A stretch of 64,000 nucleotides of DNA from an uncultured Propionibacteriaceae bacterium (GCA_936924635.1 CAKZHP010000132.1:1-64000), one strand, 5' to 3'; shown: positions 1 through 9,191, counted from the first letter of the stretch. Program-made: numbers and translations. Notes: generated by a model from the sequence alone, not told the origin.

Positions 1-189
1 CCGACCGCCCCGCCCACCGCCCCCGGCGGTGACGTGGTCGGCCCGGCCGGGCCAGACGACCAGCGCCCGATCGGCTGGCAGCCAGGCTCGCAGTGGACCG
101 ACTCCACCCCCACCGACGGCTGGCAGCCTCCGCAGTGGCAGCCCGGGCAGCAGGGCCCGGGGGGGGGCCCCGCCGCTCCCGGGATCTGA
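1..189 (+). CDS. ftsH: C-terminal tail of an FtsH-type AAA protease (partial)
   Basis: Reading frame 1 is open from the first base to a TGA at 187-189 and encodes a Pro/Gly/Gln/Trp-rich low-complexity tail (repeats such as GWQPGSQW and [11 protein letters not shown]). Actinobacterial FtsH proteases end in such disordered tails and lie directly upstream of folE, so this is inferred to be the last ~62 residues of FtsH, a membrane-bound ATP-dependent zinc protease. None of the ATPase or protease domain is in the window, so the call rests on composition and synteny. The stop lies one base before the GTG start of folE, which suggests translational coupling. Confidence 0.7.
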   Translation, partial: PTAPPTAPGGDVVGPAGPDDQRPIGWQPGSQWTDSTPTDGWQPPQWQPGQQGPGGGPAAPGI

Positions 190-190
190 G

Positions 191-757
191 GTGGCCTTCG
201 ACGCTCCCCGGGTCGAGGCCGCGGTCCGGGAGCTGCTGATCGGCATCGGTGAGGACCCCGATCGGGACGGCCTCGTCGACACCCCGGCGCGCGTCGCCAG
301 GGCGTACGCGGAGATGTTCTCCGGCCTCGGGCAGGACCCGACCGACGTGCTCAGCCGGACCTTCGACATCGACCACCGCGAGATGGTGCTGGTGCGCGAC
401 ATCGACCTCAGCTCGGTCTGCGAGCACCACCTGGTGCCGTTCGTCGGGGTGGCGCACGTCGGCTACATCCCCGGTGACAAGGTGACGGGCCTGTCCAAGC
501 TGGCGCGGCTCGTGGACGGTTTCGCACGGCGGCCGCAGGTGCAGGAGCGGCTGACGACGCAGATCGCCGACGCCCTGGTCGCAGGGCTGCGGCCGACGGG
601 CGCGATCGTCGTGATCGAGGCCGAGCACCTGTGCATGACGGTGCGCGGGGCGCGCAAGCCGGGGTCGCGCACGATCACGTCGGCCGTCCGCGGCTCGCTG
701 CACGAGCCCGCGACGCGCGCCGAGGCGATGTCGCTGATCCTGGGTCACCGCTCGTGA
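191..757 (+). CDS. folE: GTP cyclohydrolase I
   Basis: Converts GTP to 7,8-dihydroneopterin triphosphate, the first step of tetrahydrofolate synthesis, in the cytoplasm. The 188-residue product has the family signatures: the zinc/active-site segment [11 protein letters not shown] with its Cys-His-His, the [20 protein letters not shown] helix region and the second zinc Cys in [17 protein letters not shown]. Length matches the family (about 190-220 aa). The GTG at 191 is chosen because the longer open frame upstream overlaps the ftsH tail and shows no conservation. The gene is the head of a tightly packed folate operon; its stop overlaps the folP start by 4 bp (GTGA). Confidence 0.95.
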   Translation: MAFDAPRVEAAVRELLIGIGEDPDRDGLVDTPARVARAYAEMFSGLGQDPTDVLSRTFDIDHREMVLVRDIDLSSVCEHHLVPFVGVAHVGYIPGDKVTGLSKLARLVDGFARRPQVQERLTTQIADALVAGLRPTGAIVVIEAEHLCMTVRGARKPGSRTITSAVRGSLHEPATRAEAMSLILGHRS

Positions 758-1566
758 TCCCCCCGCTGCTCACCCCCGCGCCCACGCGCGTCATGGGCAT
801 CGTCAACGTCACCCCTGACTCGTTCTCGGACGGGGGTGATTTCGCGACGACCGGGGCCGCCGTGGTGCAGGGCCGCCGGCTCGCGGCCGAGGGCGCGGCG
901 GTGATCGACGTCGGCGGCGAGTCGACCCGGCCGGGGGCCGAGCGGGTGTCCGAGGCCGACGAGGCGGCGCGCGTGGTGCCGGTGGTGGCGGCGCTGGCGG
1001 CGGAGGGGGTGGCGGTGTCGGTCGACACCATGCGGGCCTCGGTCGCCGCGCAGGCGGTCGAGGCGGGTGCCGTGATGGTGAACGACGTCTCGGGCGGGCT
1101 GGCCGACACGGCGATGCTGGCCACGGTCGCGCGGCTGGGCTGTGCGTACGTGGCGATGCACTGGCGCGGCCACTCCGCGACGATGGCTGACAAGGCGCGC
1201 TACGACGACGTGGTCGCCGACGTCACCCGCGAGCTGCTCGACCGGGTGCGAGCGGCCGTGGTCGCGCGCATCGAGCCCGAGCTACTGGTGCTCGACCCCG
1301 GCCTGGGCTTCGCGAAGACCCCTGAGCACAGCTGGGAGCTGGTGCGCCGCGCCGTGGAGATCCAGCGGATCGGCCTCCCCGTGCTGTGGGGGGCGTCCCG
1401 CAAGGGGTTCCTGGCGGTGCCCGGTGACACCCCCAAGGACCGAGATGCCGCCTCGGTCGAGGTCACGGCCCGTCTGGCCGAGCTGGGGGTCTGGGCGGTG
1501 CGTACGCACACGGTGCCCGACCACCTGGCTGCCGTGGCTGCCGCGACCGCCAAGGGAGCCCCGTGA
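754..1566 (+). CDS. folP: Dihydropteroate synthase
   Basis: Condenses 6-hydroxymethyl-7,8-dihydropterin pyrophosphate with p-aminobenzoate to give dihydropteroate; the target of sulfonamides. The TIM-barrel shows the N-terminal pterin motif [15 protein letters not shown], the [12 protein letters not shown] loop, the DPGLGFAKT segment and a C-terminal VRTH motif. The GTG at 754 gives a 270-residue protein of normal length and overlaps the folE stop (GTGA). The ATG at 793 would cut into the first beta strand. The frame is open further upstream inside folE, but that extension is a shadow. The stop overlaps the start of folB. Confidence 0.95.
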   Translation: MIPPLLTPAPTRVMGIVNVTPDSFSDGGDFATTGAAVVQGRRLAAEGAAVIDVGGESTRPGAERVSEADEAARVVPVVAALAAEGVAVSVDTMRASVAAQAVEAGAVMVNDVSGGLADTAMLATVARLGCAYVAMHWRGHSATMADKARYDDVVADVTRELLDRVRAAVVARIEPELLVLDPGLGFAKTPEHSWELVRRAVEIQRIGLPVLWGASRKGFLAVPGDTPKDRDAASVEVTARLAELGVWAVRTHTVPDHLAAVAAATAKGAP

Positions 1567-1958
1567 GAACGGCTCGGGTCCTCGACGCCGACCTCGACGG
1601 GCTGGACCGGATCGACCTGTCTGGCCTCGAGGCCGAGGGGGTGCACGGTGCCTTCGCGGAGGAGAAGACCGGCCCCCAGGAGCTGGTGGTCGACGTACGG
1701 ATCTGGCTGGCACCCGACGCGGTGGTCGACGACGACCTCGCGACCACCGTCAACTACGTGGAGGCCGCCGACCGGGTGCGCGACGCCGTCGCCACCTCCT
1801 CGTTCGACCTGATCGAGTCGCTCGCTGAGCACCTGTGCGGTGAGCTGCTCGCCGACCCCGCCGCACTGGCGGTCGAGGTCACCATCCACAAGCCTGGCGC
1901 GGCCCGCTACAACGCGGCCACCGACGTCACGGTGCGGGTGCGCCGGAGGCGCGCGTGA
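1563..1958 (+). CDS. folB: Dihydroneopterin aldolase
   Basis: Cleaves 7,8-dihydroneopterin to 6-hydroxymethyl-7,8-dihydropterin and glycolaldehyde. The 131-residue product has the family hallmarks: GVHGAFAEEKTGPQELVVDV near the N terminus (G-x-x-G-x-x-x-x-E-x-x-x-x-Q), the NYVEAADRVRDAV helix, the FDLIESLAEHLC segment and the C-terminal VTIHKPGA with its active-site Lys. The start is a GTG overlapping the folP stop and the end overlaps folK, both by 4 bp, so the four folate enzymes are presumably translated from one message. Confidence 0.95.
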   Translation: MRTARVLDADLDGLDRIDLSGLEAEGVHGAFAEEKTGPQELVVDVRIWLAPDAVVDDDLATTVNYVEAADRVRDAVATSSFDLIESLAEHLCGELLADPAALAVEVTIHKPGAARYNAATDVTVRVRRRRA

Positions 1959-2458
1959 GGGTCGCGCTGGGGCTGGGCAGCAACCTGGGCGACCGGATGG
2001 CCCACCTCCAGGCGGCCGTCGACGGCCTCGCTGCCGGTGGGGTGCACGGGCTGTCGGCGTCCGGCGTGCACGAGACCGACCCCGTGGGCGGGGTGGAGCA
2101 GCCCGACTACCTCAACGCCGTGGTGGTGGGGGACACCGATCTCGCGCCACGCCAGGTGCTCGACCTGTGCCTCGGGCTGGAGCAGCGGCAGGGCCGCGTA
2201 CGAACGGTGCGCAACGGCCCCCGGACCCTCGATGTGGACGTGCTGGCCTATGGTGCGCTCGTGATCGCCGAGCCGGACCTGCTGGTGCCGCACCCGCGGC
2301 TGGCGGAGCGCGCGTTCGTGCTGGTGCCCTGGGCCCAGGTGGACCCCGAGTTCGAGATCCCGGGGGTGGGCACGGTCGCCGACCGGGCAGCATCGGTCGA
2401 CCCGTCGGGCGTACGCCCCCGCAAGGACCTGGCGCTCAAGGAGCCCGGCCGTGGCTGA
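1955..2458 (+). CDS. folK: 2-amino-4-hydroxy-6-hydroxymethyldihydropteridine pyrophosphokinase
   Basis: Transfers pyrophosphate from ATP to 6-hydroxymethyl-7,8-dihydropterin, producing the FolP substrate. The 167-residue protein begins with the family motif ALGLGSNLGDR, followed by VHETDPVGGVEQPDYLNAV, then the signature GPRTLDVDVLAYG containing the two metal-binding aspartates, and VPHPRLAERAFVLVPW. The start is a GTG sharing GTGA with the folB stop. It completes the operon order folE-folP-folB-folK, as in many actinobacteria. Confidence 0.95.
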   Translation: MRVALGLGSNLGDRMAHLQAAVDGLAAGGVHGLSASGVHETDPVGGVEQPDYLNAVVVGDTDLAPRQVLDLCLGLEQRQGRVRTVRNGPRTLDVDVLAYGALVIAEPDLLVPHPRLAERAFVLVPWAQVDPEFEIPGVGTVADRAASVDPSGVRPRKDLALKEPGRG

Positions 2459-2930
2459 GCCGGCGCTGACGCCCACCCGGCCGCGCACCCTCGTCCTCGC
2501 CGCCCTCCTGGGAGCGGCCGTCGCATTCCTGGGGCTCACCGTCGTCACCGGCTTCGACCTGACCGTGCCGGAGGTGCCCTGGGCGACCCCGGTGCTGCTG
2601 GCCGCGGCTGCGGCGGCAGGGGCGGTGCTGGCGCGCGTGACGCATGTCCGGAACCACGTCGTCCAGCGCCCAGGCGACCCCACCCGCTCGGTGGCCACGC
2701 TGGCGATCGCGCGGGCCATGATGCTCGGCGGGGCGCTGCTGGGGGGCGGCTACCTGCTCTTCGGTCTCTACTTCGTGCCGACGATGCAGGCGGTGAGCCC
2801 GCGCGAGCGGGTGCTGCGGGGGCTCGTGACCGCCGCGGTGGCTGTGCTCGTGGTGGCCGCCGGCTGGGCGGTGGAACGAGCGTGCCAGGCACCCAGACCT
2901 CCCGACGACCAGGAGTCGCCGACGAGTTGA
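2451..2930 (+). CDS. DUF3180-type four-helix membrane protein
   Basis: A 159-residue protein with four predicted membrane segments (about residues 14-32, 41-62, 85-106 and 120-142), and conserved polar stretches between them including HVRNHVVQRPGDPTR and AIARAMMLGG. Proteins of this family (DUF3180) sit directly after folK in actinobacteria; no biochemical function is established. The GTG start lies 8 bp inside folK, indicating co-translation with the folate operon. The product is most likely an integral cytoplasmic-membrane protein. Confidence 0.85.
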   Translation: MAEPALTPTRPRTLVLAALLGAAVAFLGLTVVTGFDLTVPEVPWATPVLLAAAAAAGAVLARVTHVRNHVVQRPGDPTRSVATLAIARAMMLGGALLGGGYLLFGLYFVPTMQAVSPRERVLRGLVTAAVAVLVVAAGWAVERACQAPRPPDDQESPTS

Positions 2931-2977
2931 GCGACACCCCGTGTTGTTCCCGTGACAGGTGTGACGGCGCGCCTAGC

Positions 2978-3646
2978 ATGACGCGCGTGACTTCCCCTGC
3001 ACGCGCCGCGCACCTGACTCGCAACCGCACCCTGACCTACGCAACCCTGGCGGTCGCGGGCCTCGTCGGCCTGGCCTGCTTCCTGGGCTCGACCTGGGCC
3101 GGACGACTCGGCATCGCCGTGCTGGCGCTCGGCGCCGTCGCCGCAGCCCGCCTGGCCTGGCTCGAGGTGGACCGGGTCAAGACCGAGAGCCACAAGGCGT
3201 GGCTGGCGATGCACGAGCGTCTTCACGAGGAGAGCACGGCGGAGCGCAAGGGCGTCGAGGCTGTCCTGCGCATGATGCGCGACCGCAACGTCACGCTGGC
3301 GCGCGAGCTGCTGACCGCCCGTGACGAGGTGGTCGCCAGCCGCCAGGAGGCCGCCCAGCACCGCCGTACGATCGCCGGGCTCGACGCCGACCAGGCTGTG
3401 CTGACCGCCGAGCGCGACGTGCTGCGCAAGCGTCTGGCCGAGATCCAGGCCGACACCACCGACGTGGCCGACGAGGTCACTGCGGAGATCCTCACCCTGC
3501 CGCGCCGCGTGGTGCGCCGCCCGGGCAGCGAGCAGACCGCGGCCTGGCAGACCGGCGAGATGCCGAGCGTGACGGCCCTGGTCACCGAGGACGCCGCCGT
3601 CGTGCGCCGGACCGCGACCCCGCTGTACCAGCGCAAGCAGGCCTGA
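2978..3646 (+). CDS. Membrane-anchored coiled-coil protein, function unknown
   Basis: A 222-residue protein with two hydrophobic segments near the N terminus (about residues 20-40 and 43-60), then a long charged alpha-helical region (about 65-165) rich in Glu, Arg and Leu heptads that looks like a coiled coil, and a short basic tail. It has the topology of a cytoplasmic scaffold anchored by a hairpin. ATG 2978 is preferred over an open extension to 2882 that overlaps the DUF3180 gene; a GTG at 2987 is an alternative. It follows the folate operon on the same strand after 47 bp. I do not recognise the family. Confidence 0.75.
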   Translation: MTRVTSPARAAHLTRNRTLTYATLAVAGLVGLACFLGSTWAGRLGIAVLALGAVAAARLAWLEVDRVKTESHKAWLAMHERLHEESTAERKGVEAVLRMMRDRNVTLARELLTARDEVVASRQEAAQHRRTIAGLDADQAVLTAERDVLRKRLAEIQADTTDVADEVTAEILTLPRRVVRRPGSEQTAAWQTGEMPSVTALVTEDAAVVRRTATPLYQRKQA

Positions 3647-3649
3647 GCG

Positions 3650-4768
3650 CTACTTCGCCAGGTCTCCGACGACGTATCCGACGGAGGCCACGGCGAGACC
3701 CAGGTGCTCCACGGGAGTGCCCGGGAGCACCGCCTCCAGCGCGGACACGTGCGCGAACGAGGCCGTGCGCATCTTGAGCCGCCACGGCTGCTTCTCGCCG
3801 CGGCTCACGAGCCACCAGCCGGAACGGCCCAGCGGTGACTCGGTCGCCACGTAGGTCTCGCCCTCCGGCACCCGAACCACCTTCGGCAGCATCACGTCGA
3901 CCGGGCCGGGCCGCGTCGTGAGACCGGCGGCCAGCTGCTCCACGAGCGCGGCCGTGGGAGCCAGCTCGTCCACCCAGCAGCGCAGTCGTGCCACGGCGTC
4001 GCCCTCCTGGCCGGAGGCGCTGGTGAGGTCCAGGTCCGCGTACGCGAGGTAGGGGGCGCTGCGCCGCAGGTCGACGTCGACACCGGCGGCCCGGGCCGCC
4101 GGGCCAGTGACCCCGAAGTCGGAGACCACCTCGGTCGGCATCACGGCCACCCCGGGCGGCAGCGCGCTCACGCACTGGCGGAGCGCCGGGGTCAGGGCGG
4201 CCACGGCTCGTACGAGCCGGACCTCGGCCTCCAGCCACTCCGGAGCCGCGTCGGCGGCCAGGCCGCCCAGCCGCGTGAGCATGGGGTGGACGCGGTTGCC
4301 CGAGAGGTCGGCCAGCTGCTCCCGCAGGGCCTCCCGCAGGCTGCTGACCGCATCACCGGTCTCGGTGCCACGCCTTGCTGCGTACGTCAGGAAGCCCAGG
4401 TGGCTGTGCAGGCGCGTGTGCTCGGCCAGCAGCGTGCGCAGCCACACGGCACGTTCCGGGGCCTGCAGGCCGAGGGCCGCCTCGACGGTGAGGGCCACAC
4501 CGAGCTCCCCGGCGAACGAGCCCTGCCAGTCATGGCGGTCGGCCAGAGCCAGCACCTGCCGGTAGTCGCGCACCTCGAACAGCTTCTCGGCTGCCCGGTG
4601 GATCCGCCCCGGGCGAACCTCGGCGCGGGTGATCACGTCGCCCTCGATCTCGGTGACGATCTCGACGGCTCCCGACCGGGTCGGGTGCTCGGGGCCGAGG
4701 TCGAGATGCGTACGGGCCGGGCCGAGGCCCAGCGGGGCGCCGACCACGTATGTGCGGTGCTCGGTCAT
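3650..4768 (-). CDS. Orphan NuoD-like protein (49-kDa complex I subunit family)
   Basis: The 372-residue product resembles NADH:quinone oxidoreductase subunit D, related to the large subunit of NiFe hydrogenases. It keeps landmarks of the family: an N-terminal DLGPEHPTRSG (normally GPQHPATHG), the region GRIHRAAEKLFEVRDYRQVL, ATESPLGRSGWWLVS and the C-terminal PWRLKMRTASFAHVSAL. It is shorter than true NuoD (about 400-440 aa) and no other nuo genes are nearby, so it is probably a stand-alone paralogue rather than a working complex I subunit. Its ATG overlaps the stop of the upstream lacI-type gene by 4 bp, so the two are likely co-transcribed. Confidence 0.75.
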   Translation of the reverse strand: MTEHRTYVVGAPLGLGPARTHLDLGPEHPTRSGAVEIVTEIEGDVITRAEVRPGRIHRAAEKLFEVRDYRQVLALADRHDWQGSFAGELGVALTVEAALGLQAPERAVWLRTLLAEHTRLHSHLGFLTYAARRGTETGDAVSSLREALREQLADLSGNRVHPMLTRLGGLAADAAPEWLEAEVRLVRAVAALTPALRQCVSALPPGVAVMPTEVVSDFGVTGPAARAAGVDVDLRRSAPYLAYADLDLTSASGQEGDAVARLRCWVDELAPTAALVEQLAAGLTTRPGPVDVMLPKVVRVPEGETYVATESPLGRSGWWLVSRGEKQPWRLKMRTASFAHVSALEAVLPGTPVEHLGLAVASVGYVVGDLAK

Positions 4769-5775
4769 CGGACATCCGACGAGGCGCGGACGATCAGCTC
4801 GGGCACGAAGCTCACGTGCTCGGTCTGCTGGGTGAGCAGCATGTCTGCCGCCCGCCAGCCGATGTCGTGCATCGGCTGGCGCACGGAGGTCAACGGCACC
4901 CGCAGCTCCTTGGCCAGCGGCACGTCGTCGTAGCCGACCACCGCCACCTGCTGCGGCACGTCGACCCCACGGATGCGCAGCTCACGCAGGGCGCCGAGGG
5001 CCACGGTGTCGTTGACGCAGAAGAGCGCCGTCAGGTCAGGGTGGGCGTCGAGGAGGCCGGCCACGGCAGCGGCGCCTGAGTCGGCGTTCATCTCGCGCAG
5101 CTGGGCACGCACCAGCACCTCCCGCTCGTCGAGGCCGCGCGCGGTCACCGCCGCCTCGGCCCCCGTCGCCCGGTCTCGGCACTGCTGGAGGTCGGCGGGG
5201 CCGTTCACCAGACCGATGCGCCGGTGCCCTGCGGCCAGCAGGTGGTCGACGGCGAGCCGGGCACCCTCGACGTTGTCGACGCCGACCGACGGCAGGTCGG
5301 TGCTGTGCGTGTCGAGCAGCACGAAAGGAGTGCGCAGGGAGCTCAGCTCGGAGAACCACTCCGGAGTGGTCTGGAAAGGGGTGATGAGGATGCCCCGCAC
5401 TCCCTGCTCGACGAACTGGCGCAAATAACGCCGTTCTCTTTCGGGATCTTCGTCAGAGCTGCACAGCATCAGAAGGTGCTCCTCGCTCGCCAACCGGTCC
5501 TCGATGCCTCGCGCGAGCTCGGTGTAGAACGGATTGGCGAGATCCAGCACCACCACACCGACGGTGAGCGAGTGGCCGGCCCGCAGCTGGCGTGCGGTGC
5601 CGTTGCGAACGAACTGAAGGTCGGCCATCGCCTGCTCCACCCGCAGGCGCGTGGGTTCTGTCACGAATGACGGTTTGTTGAGAACGTTTGACACCGTTCC
5701 CACCGATACTCCGGCGAGGATGGCGACGTCCTTGATGCTGGCGCGTCGAGGTGAAACGCCTGCCCGTCGCGTCAT
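4765..5775 (-). CDS. LacI/GalR-family transcriptional regulator
   Basis: A 336-residue repressor-type protein. Residues about 12-60 form the LacI helix-turn-helix and hinge (ASIKDVAILAGVSVGTVSNVLN), followed by a periplasmic-binding-protein-like effector domain with the typical VGVVVLDLANPFYTELARGIE, LLDTHSTDLPSVGVDN and VVGYDDVPLAKELRVPLTSV segments. Such proteins respond to sugars or related ligands. It lies upstream of and overlaps the NuoD-like gene, an unusual pairing with no sugar transporter or glycosidase adjacent. The effector cannot be inferred. Confidence 0.92.
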   Translation of the reverse strand: MTRRAGVSPRRASIKDVAILAGVSVGTVSNVLNKPSFVTEPTRLRVEQAMADLQFVRNGTARQLRAGHSLTVGVVVLDLANPFYTELARGIEDRLASEEHLLMLCSSDEDPERERRYLRQFVEQGVRGILITPFQTTPEWFSELSSLRTPFVLLDTHSTDLPSVGVDNVEGARLAVDHLLAAGHRRIGLVNGPADLQQCRDRATGAEAAVTARGLDEREVLVRAQLREMNADSGAAAVAGLLDAHPDLTALFCVNDTVALGALRELRIRGVDVPQQVAVVGYDDVPLAKELRVPLTSVRQPMHDIGWRAADMLLTQQTEHVSFVPELIVRASSDVR

Positions 5776-5887
5776 TCGTCCCCCGCTCCTCGGTCGTCAT
5801 CGGTGCGGGCTCAACCCTATGCCCATCCGCCGCGCTGATACGACCTCGAAGCGGACGAATGGACTTTCGCTCACACGGTGAGAATGG

Positions 5888-5916
5888 TTGGAATGGGGTT
5901 GTTCTGCGGTTATGGT
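5888..5916 (+). promoter_or_regulatory. Predicted sigma-70-type promoter of lsr2
   Basis: TTGGAA at 5888-5893 and TATGGT at 5911-5916 are separated by exactly 17 bp, a good fit to a housekeeping actinobacterial promoter. The transcript would carry a ~50-nt leader with the strong ribosome site TAGGAGA at 5959-5965, six bases before the lsr2 ATG. Confidence 0.55.
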
Positions 5917-5971
5917 GGTGAGCACTGGCGTGGTTGACGCCATCTGACTGCTGTGGATATAGGAGAACGCG

Positions 5972-6304
5972 ATGGTTCAGCGCACCCAGGTTGTGCTCGA
6001 AGACGATGTCGATGGCGGCGCGGCCGAGGAGACGGTGCAATTCGCTCTTGACGGGACGTCGTACGAGATCGATCTCAACAGCCAGAACGCCGAGAAGCTG
6101 CGCGAGGCGCTGGCCCCGTGGGTCGGCCACGCTCGCCGCACCGCTGGTGCCCGCAAGAACGCTGGGTCGGGCCGTGCGTCGGCTCGCGGAGGACGCGTGC
6201 AGGCCAACGACGTCCGGGTCTGGGCACGTGACAACGGCTACACCGTGAGCGATCGCGGCCGCGTGCCGGCCGAGGTGCGCGAGGCGTACGACCGCGCCCA
6301 CTGA
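5972..6304 (+). CDS. lsr2: Lsr2-type nucleoid-associated protein (H-NS-like xenogeneic silencer)
   Basis: A 110-residue protein matching Lsr2 from end to end: N-terminal beta/oligomerisation domain (VVLEDDVDGGAAEETVQFAL, YEIDLN), flexible Arg/Gly/Ala linker, and a C-terminal DNA-binding domain (VRVWARDNGYTVSDRGRVP) containing the RGR AT-hook-like loop. Lsr2 bridges AT-rich DNA and represses acquired genes in actinobacteria, so it is relevant to the accessory islands in this window. The ATG has a strong upstream ribosome site; the gene ends in a clear terminator. Confidence 0.95.
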   Translation: MVQRTQVVLEDDVDGGAAEETVQFALDGTSYEIDLNSQNAEKLREALAPWVGHARRTAGARKNAGSGRASARGGRVQANDVRVWARDNGYTVSDRGRVPAEVREAYDRAH

Positions 6305-6317
6305 GCACGACCGTCAG

Positions 6318-6347
6318 GAGCCGGGCCCTCGCACGGGGGCCCGGCTC
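6318..6347 (+). terminator. Hairpin terminator after lsr2
   Basis: Perfect 11-bp stem GAGCCGGGCCC / GGGCCCGGCTC with an 8-nt loop, 13 bp after the lsr2 stop. No long T tract follows, as is usual in high-GC actinobacteria. Confidence 0.75.
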
Positions 6348-6371
6348 TCGTGCTGTCTGCGTGCGCTGTGA

Positions 6372-6395
6372 GCGAACGGCGGAACACAGGTTCGC
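6372..6395. promoter_or_regulatory. Inverted repeat in the clpC promoter region
   Basis: GCGAAC (6372-6377) and GTTCGC (6390-6395) form an inverted repeat separated by 12 bp, just upstream of a possible -10 TACACT at 6411-6416 that precedes clpC. GTTCGC-type half sites resemble those bound by ClgR, which activates clp genes in actinobacteria, but the spacing does not match the published operator well, so the regulator is an inference. Confidence 0.4.
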
Positions 6396-6483
6396 CACAA
6401 GCCCGTTACGTACACTGACACGTACCGCGGCGCACCCCGCTGCCGGCTGGGGCGTCGGCCCCGAGGAGGAGAAGAGAGTGTCG

Positions 6484-9003
6484 ATGTTCGAGCGGTTCAC
6501 TGATCGTGCTCGCCGGGTCGTCGTGCTGGCGCAGGACGAGGCGCGCATGCTCAACCACAACTACATCGGGACGGAGCACCTGCTGCTGGGCCTGATCCAC
6601 GAAGGTGAGGGCGTCGCCGCGAAGGCGCTGGAGTCCCTCGGCATCTCGCTGGAGGCCGTGCGGGAGCAGGTCGAGGAGATCATCGGCCACGGCCAGCAGG
6701 CCCCGACCGGTCACATCCCGTTCACCCCGCGCGCCAAGAAGGTGCTCGAGCTCTCGCTGCGCGAGGCGCTGCAGATCAACCACACCTACATCGGCACCGA
6801 GCACATCCTGCTGGGCCTGATCCGCGAGGGGGAGGGCGTCGCCGCCCAGGTGCTCATCAAGCTGGGCGCCGACCTCAACCGGGTGCGCACCCAGGTGCTG
6901 CAGCTGCTGTCCGGCTTCCAGTCCGGCAAGGAGTCGGCGACCGCGGGCGCCCCCGAGGCCGGGCCGAGCTCGTCGGCCTCGAAGGTGCTCGAGCAGTTCG
7001 GCCGCAACCTCACCCAGGCGGCCCGCGAGAGCAAGCTCGACCCGGTGATCGGGCGCGAGAAGGAGATCGAGCGGGTCATGACCGTTCTCTCGCGGCGCAC
7101 CAAGAACAACCCCGTGCTGATCGGCGAGCCCGGCGTCGGCAAGACCGCCGTCGTCGAGGGTCTGTCCCAGGCGATCGTGCGCGGCGACGTGCCCGAGACG
7201 CTGCGTGACAAGCAGATCTACACCCTCGACCTGGGTGCTCTGGTGGCCGGCTCCCGCTACCGCGGTGACTTCGAGGAGCGCCTCAAGAAGGTGCTCGGCG
7301 AGATCAAGACCCGTGGCGACGTGATGCTGTTCATCGACGAGATCCACACCCTGGTCGGGGCGGGTGCCGCGGAGGGCGCGATCGACGCCGCCTCGATCCT
7401 GAAGCCCATGCTGGCCCGGGGCGAGCTGCAGACGATCGGTGCCACGACGCTCGACGAGTACCGCAAGCACATCGAGAAGGACGCGGCGCTCGAGCGCCGG
7501 TTCCAGCCCATCCAGGTCGCCGAGCCGTCCATCGCGCTGACGATCGACATCCTCAAGGGCCTGCGCGACCGGTACGAGGCGCACCACCGCATCACCATCA
7601 CCGACGAGGCCCTGGCGGCTGCCGCGCAGCTGGCCGACCGCTACATCTCCGACCGGTTCCTGCCCGACAAGGCCATCGACCTGATCGACGAGGCGGGCGC
7701 CCGGCTGCGCATCAAGCGGATGACCGCTCCGCCGGACCTGCGCGAGTTCGACGAGAAGATCGCGTCCGTGCGCCTGGAGAAGGAGGCGGCGATCGACGCT
7801 CAGGACTTCGAGCGTGCCGCCGGGCTGCGCGACCAGGAGAAGAAGCTCCTGGCCCAGCGTGCCGAGAAGGAGCAGGCCTGGAAGGTCGGCGACCAGGACG
7901 TGGCCGCGGAGGTCGACGAGGAGCAGATCGCCGAGGTGCTGAGCTCGGCGACCGGCATCCCGGTCTTCAAGCTCACCGAGGAGGAGTCGTCCCGGCTGCT
8001 CCACATGGAGGACGAGCTGGGCCGCCGCATCATCGGTCAGACCGATGCCGTCAAGGCGCTGTCGCGCTCGATCCGTCGCACCCGCGCCGGGCTCAAGGAC
8101 CCGAAGCGTCCCTCGGGCTCGTTCATCTTCGCCGGCCCCTCGGGTGTCGGAAAGACCGAGCTCACGAAGGCGCTCACGGAGTTCCTGTTCGGTGACGAGG
8201 ATGCGCTGATCACCCTCGACATGAGCGAGTACTCCGAGAAGCACACCGCGTCGCGGATGTTCGGCTCGCCTCCCGGTTATGTCGGGTACGAAGAGGGTGG
8301 CCAGCTCACCGAGAAGGTGCGCCGCAAGCCGTTCTCGGTGGTGCTGTTCGACGAGATCGAGAAGGCGCATCCCGACATCTTCAACTCGCTCCTGCAGATC
8401 CTCGACGAGGGTCGTCTCACCGATGCGCAGGGCCGGGTCGTCGATTTCAAGAACACCGTGATCGTCATGACCACCAACCTCGGCACGCGTGACATCTCGA
8501 AGTCGGTCAACCTCGGCTTCCAGATGGGCGGTGACACGGAGTCGTCGTACGAGAAGATGAAGGCGAAGGTGTCGGACGAGCTGAAGCAGCACTTCCGCCC
8601 CGAGTTCCTCAACCGTGTCGACGAGATCGTGGTCTTCCACCAGCTCACCCAGCCGGAGATCGAGCGCATCGTCGACCTGATGGTGGCCCAGATCGAGCTC
8701 CGCCTGAAGGATCGCGACATGGGCATCGAGCTCACGCCGGCGGCCAAGGAGCTGATCGCCAAGCGGGGCTTCGACCCCGTCCTCGGCGCCCGCCCGCTGC
8801 GTCGCGCCCTTCAGCGCGACGTGGAGGACGTGCTCGCGGAGAAGATCCTCTTCGGCGAGCTGCGCCCCGGCCAGCTGGTGCTGGTCGACACGGCCGACGA
8901 GGGCAGCGAGAACGCGTTCACGTTCACCGGCACCGAGAAGCATGTGCCTGACGAGGCGTTCGCCGAGCTCACGGGGCCGAGCGAGCCGACCGACCAGGCC
9001 TGA
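6484..9003 (+). CDS. clpC: ClpC AAA+ unfoldase of the ClpCP protease
   Basis: The 839-residue Hsp100 ATPase unfolds substrates and feeds them to ClpP. From the N terminus it has a double ClpN repeat ([20 protein letters not shown], then the homologous [20 protein letters not shown]), a first AAA module with GEPGVGKT (about residue 217) and LFIDEIHTL, a UVR-type coiled-coil middle domain ([15 protein letters not shown]), and a second AAA module with GPSGVGKTE and [16 protein letters not shown] 6484 begins the family-typical [11 protein letters not shown]; a GTG two codons upstream at 6478 is an alternative better spaced from the ribosome site GAGGAGGA at 6462-6469. It is a monocistronic gene ending in a terminator. 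Confidence 0.97.
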   Translation: MFERFTDRARRVVVLAQDEARMLNHNYIGTEHLLLGLIHEGEGVAAKALESLGISLEAVREQVEEIIGHGQQAPTGHIPFTPRAKKVLELSLREALQINHTYIGTEHILLGLIREGEGVAAQVLIKLGADLNRVRTQVLQLLSGFQSGKESATAGAPEAGPSSSASKVLEQFGRNLTQAARESKLDPVIGREKEIERVMTVLSRRTKNNPVLIGEPGVGKTAVVEGLSQAIVRGDVPETLRDKQIYTLDLGALVAGSRYRGDFEERLKKVLGEIKTRGDVMLFIDEIHTLVGAGAAEGAIDAASILKPMLARGELQTIGATTLDEYRKHIEKDAALERRFQPIQVAEPSIALTIDILKGLRDRYEAHHRITITDEALAAAAQLADRYISDRFLPDKAIDLIDEAGARLRIKRMTAPPDLREFDEKIASVRLEKEAAIDAQDFERAAGLRDQEKKLLAQRAEKEQAWKVGDQDVAAEVDEEQIAEVLSSATGIPVFKLTEEESSRLLHMEDELGRRIIGQTDAVKALSRSIRRTRAGLKDPKRPSGSFIFAGPSGVGKTELTKALTEFLFGDEDALITLDMSEYSEKHTASRMFGSPPGYVGYEEGGQLTEKVRRKPFSVVLFDEIEKAHPDIFNSLLQILDEGRLTDAQGRVVDFKNTVIVMTTNLGTRDISKSVNLGFQMGGDTESSYEKMKAKVSDELKQHFRPEFLNRVDEIVVFHQLTQPEIERIVDLMVAQIELRLKDRDMGIELTPAAKELIAKRGFDPVLGARPLRRALQRDVEDVLAEKILFGELRPGQLVLVDTADEGSENAFTFTGTEKHVPDEAFAELTGPSEPTDQA

Positions 9004-9012
9004 CGCACCCCA

Positions 9013-9044
9013 GACGGGCGCTCACCTCCGGGTGGGCGCCCGTC
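9013..9044 (+). terminator. Hairpin terminator after clpC
   Basis: A 14-bp stem (GACGGGCGCTCACC / GGTGGGCGCCCGTC, one mismatch) with a TCCG loop, followed by TTG, lies 10 bp after the clpC stop. Confidence 0.75.
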
Positions 9045-9098
9045 TTGCATGGTGGACGGCACGACCGCATCGTGGTCGCCGACGGCGGGCAGTGTCCT

Positions 9099-9104
9099 TA
9101 TGAT
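9099..9104 (+). promoter_or_regulatory. Possible -10 element upstream of the MFS gene
   Basis: TATGAT is a near-consensus -10 hexamer in the 187-bp gap between clpC and the transporter gene; no convincing -35 is visible. The ribosome site is GGAAGG at 9181-9186, six bases before the ATG at 9192. Confidence 0.35.
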
Positions 9105-9191
9105 GACGCCGCCGCTGTTGGAGCGGCCGTGGGTCGCGACGGCGGGCCGTCGCACAGAGACCGTGCATGACGATGCGCACCGGAAGGCACC

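Noticed and set aside
6372..6395. LexA SOS box
   Set aside because: Spacing of 12 bp does not fit the CGAAC-N4-GTTCG arrangement of actinobacterial LexA sites.
6406..8943. Long antisense open frame (845 codons) across clpC
   Set aside because: Frame-shadow of a highly biased high-GC gene; composition is repeats of Leu/Asp/Gly/Arg and shows no domain.
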